Assembly (NCBI GenBank): GCA_963513935.1
Contig: OY740765.1
Location: 114,829,362 to 114,893,361, forward strand
Reading direction: 5' to 3'
Length of the DNA: 64,000 nucleotides
DNA from: Aphrophora alni
Lineage: Eukaryota; Arthropoda; Insecta; Hemiptera; Aphrophoridae
Below are positions 63,640 through 64,000 of this stretch, in pieces. Numbering within the stretch: the stretch's first letter is position 1; every line of letters starts with the position of its first letter. A program made the position numbers and the translations under genes. The notes under the pieces were generated by a model that saw only the letters and a program-made list of their open reading frames with translations, did not search any database and was not told where the DNA came from.

Positions 63640-64000
63640 TTAATTTGCTTTTCATATATTAGTTCAGCAGGGATAGGCAGAAAATCTAACTTAAGCTGGA
63701 CATTGCTTTTTGAGTCCATATGCTTCTTATAAGTAGTTCAACAAGGATAGGCAGTGAACCTAACTTAAGGTAGATTTGCTTTTTGAGTTCATATGATTTT
63801 CATAAAGTAGTTCAACAGGGAACTGAACTTATGGTAGATGTTGCTTTTTGAGTTAATATGATTCTTATATAGTAGTTCAACAGAGATATTTAGACATCCT
63901 AACATAACCTAGAAAATGCATTTTGAATTCATGTGCTTCTCATACAGTAGTTCAATTGAGATAGACAGAGAAGCTAACATAATCTGGAATCTAGATGATA
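63640..64000. repeat. Degenerate tandem array, unit about 75 bp, running off the window
   Basis: Units contain 'tgctttttgagtccatatgc', 'ttcttataagtagttcaaca' and 'gggataggcagaaaatctaa', repeated from about 63645 to the end with substitutions and length changes. Four to five copies are visible. Confidence 0.8.

Overview
The window is animal nuclear DNA, very probably from an insect. It is AT-rich and intron-rich, and its transposable elements are of insect types. Its only clear host gene is the diaphanous-related formin (dia). I read twelve consecutive dia exons on the + strand between 9988 and 59740. Together they carry 2136 nt of open frame (712 codons), every junction has GT/AG borders, and the phase stays compatible throughout. 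Both gene ends lie outside what I can see: no initiator exon was found upstream of 9988, and the FH2 domain is cut off after 59740. The insect order cannot be fixed from this sequence.

Layout. 1-9987, upstream of the first recognised exon: a dispersed repeat in two copies, a retroelement fragment, a decayed Tc1-like element with matching ends (5641-7062) and a mariner (7433-8542). 9988-24040: five exons encoding the N-terminus, the GTPase-binding region and the armadillo-like inhibitory region. Their introns hold a decayed gag-like segment, a TTAA-flanked MITE with CpG-rich palindromes, pieces of non-LTR retrotransposons and tandem repeats. 24041-34924: a 10.9 kb intron built of a non-LTR fragment, a piggyBac-like element, and a mariner split by a second element with subterminal repeats. 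34925-40868: three exons for the dimerisation region and coiled coil, separated by introns with an RNase H fragment and a large inverted repeat. 40869-47332: a Tc1/IS630 element and a TTTAA-flanked element, then the polyproline FH1 exon. 47428-54012: a complete-length gypsy-type LTR element on the - strand, in the intron after FH1. 55727-59740: three FH2 exons. 59741-64000: two further DNA elements and two tandem arrays.

How it fits together. The host gene encodes a Rho-regulated actin nucleator. Its exons are about 4% of the span, and the introns are a record of insertions, many nested inside others. The most notable items are: (1) a gypsy element with nearly identical LTRs but several coding lesions and an in-frame fusion of integrase to an envelope-like protein; (2) TTAA-type elements carrying palindromic subterminal repeats; (3) an unclassified element inserted in a mariner, with eight copies of a 16-17 bp motif near its ends; and (4) a 0.94 kb inverted-repeat structure with a hammerhead-like hairpin in each arm. 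I found no CRISPR, operon, bacterial or recognisable RNA gene.
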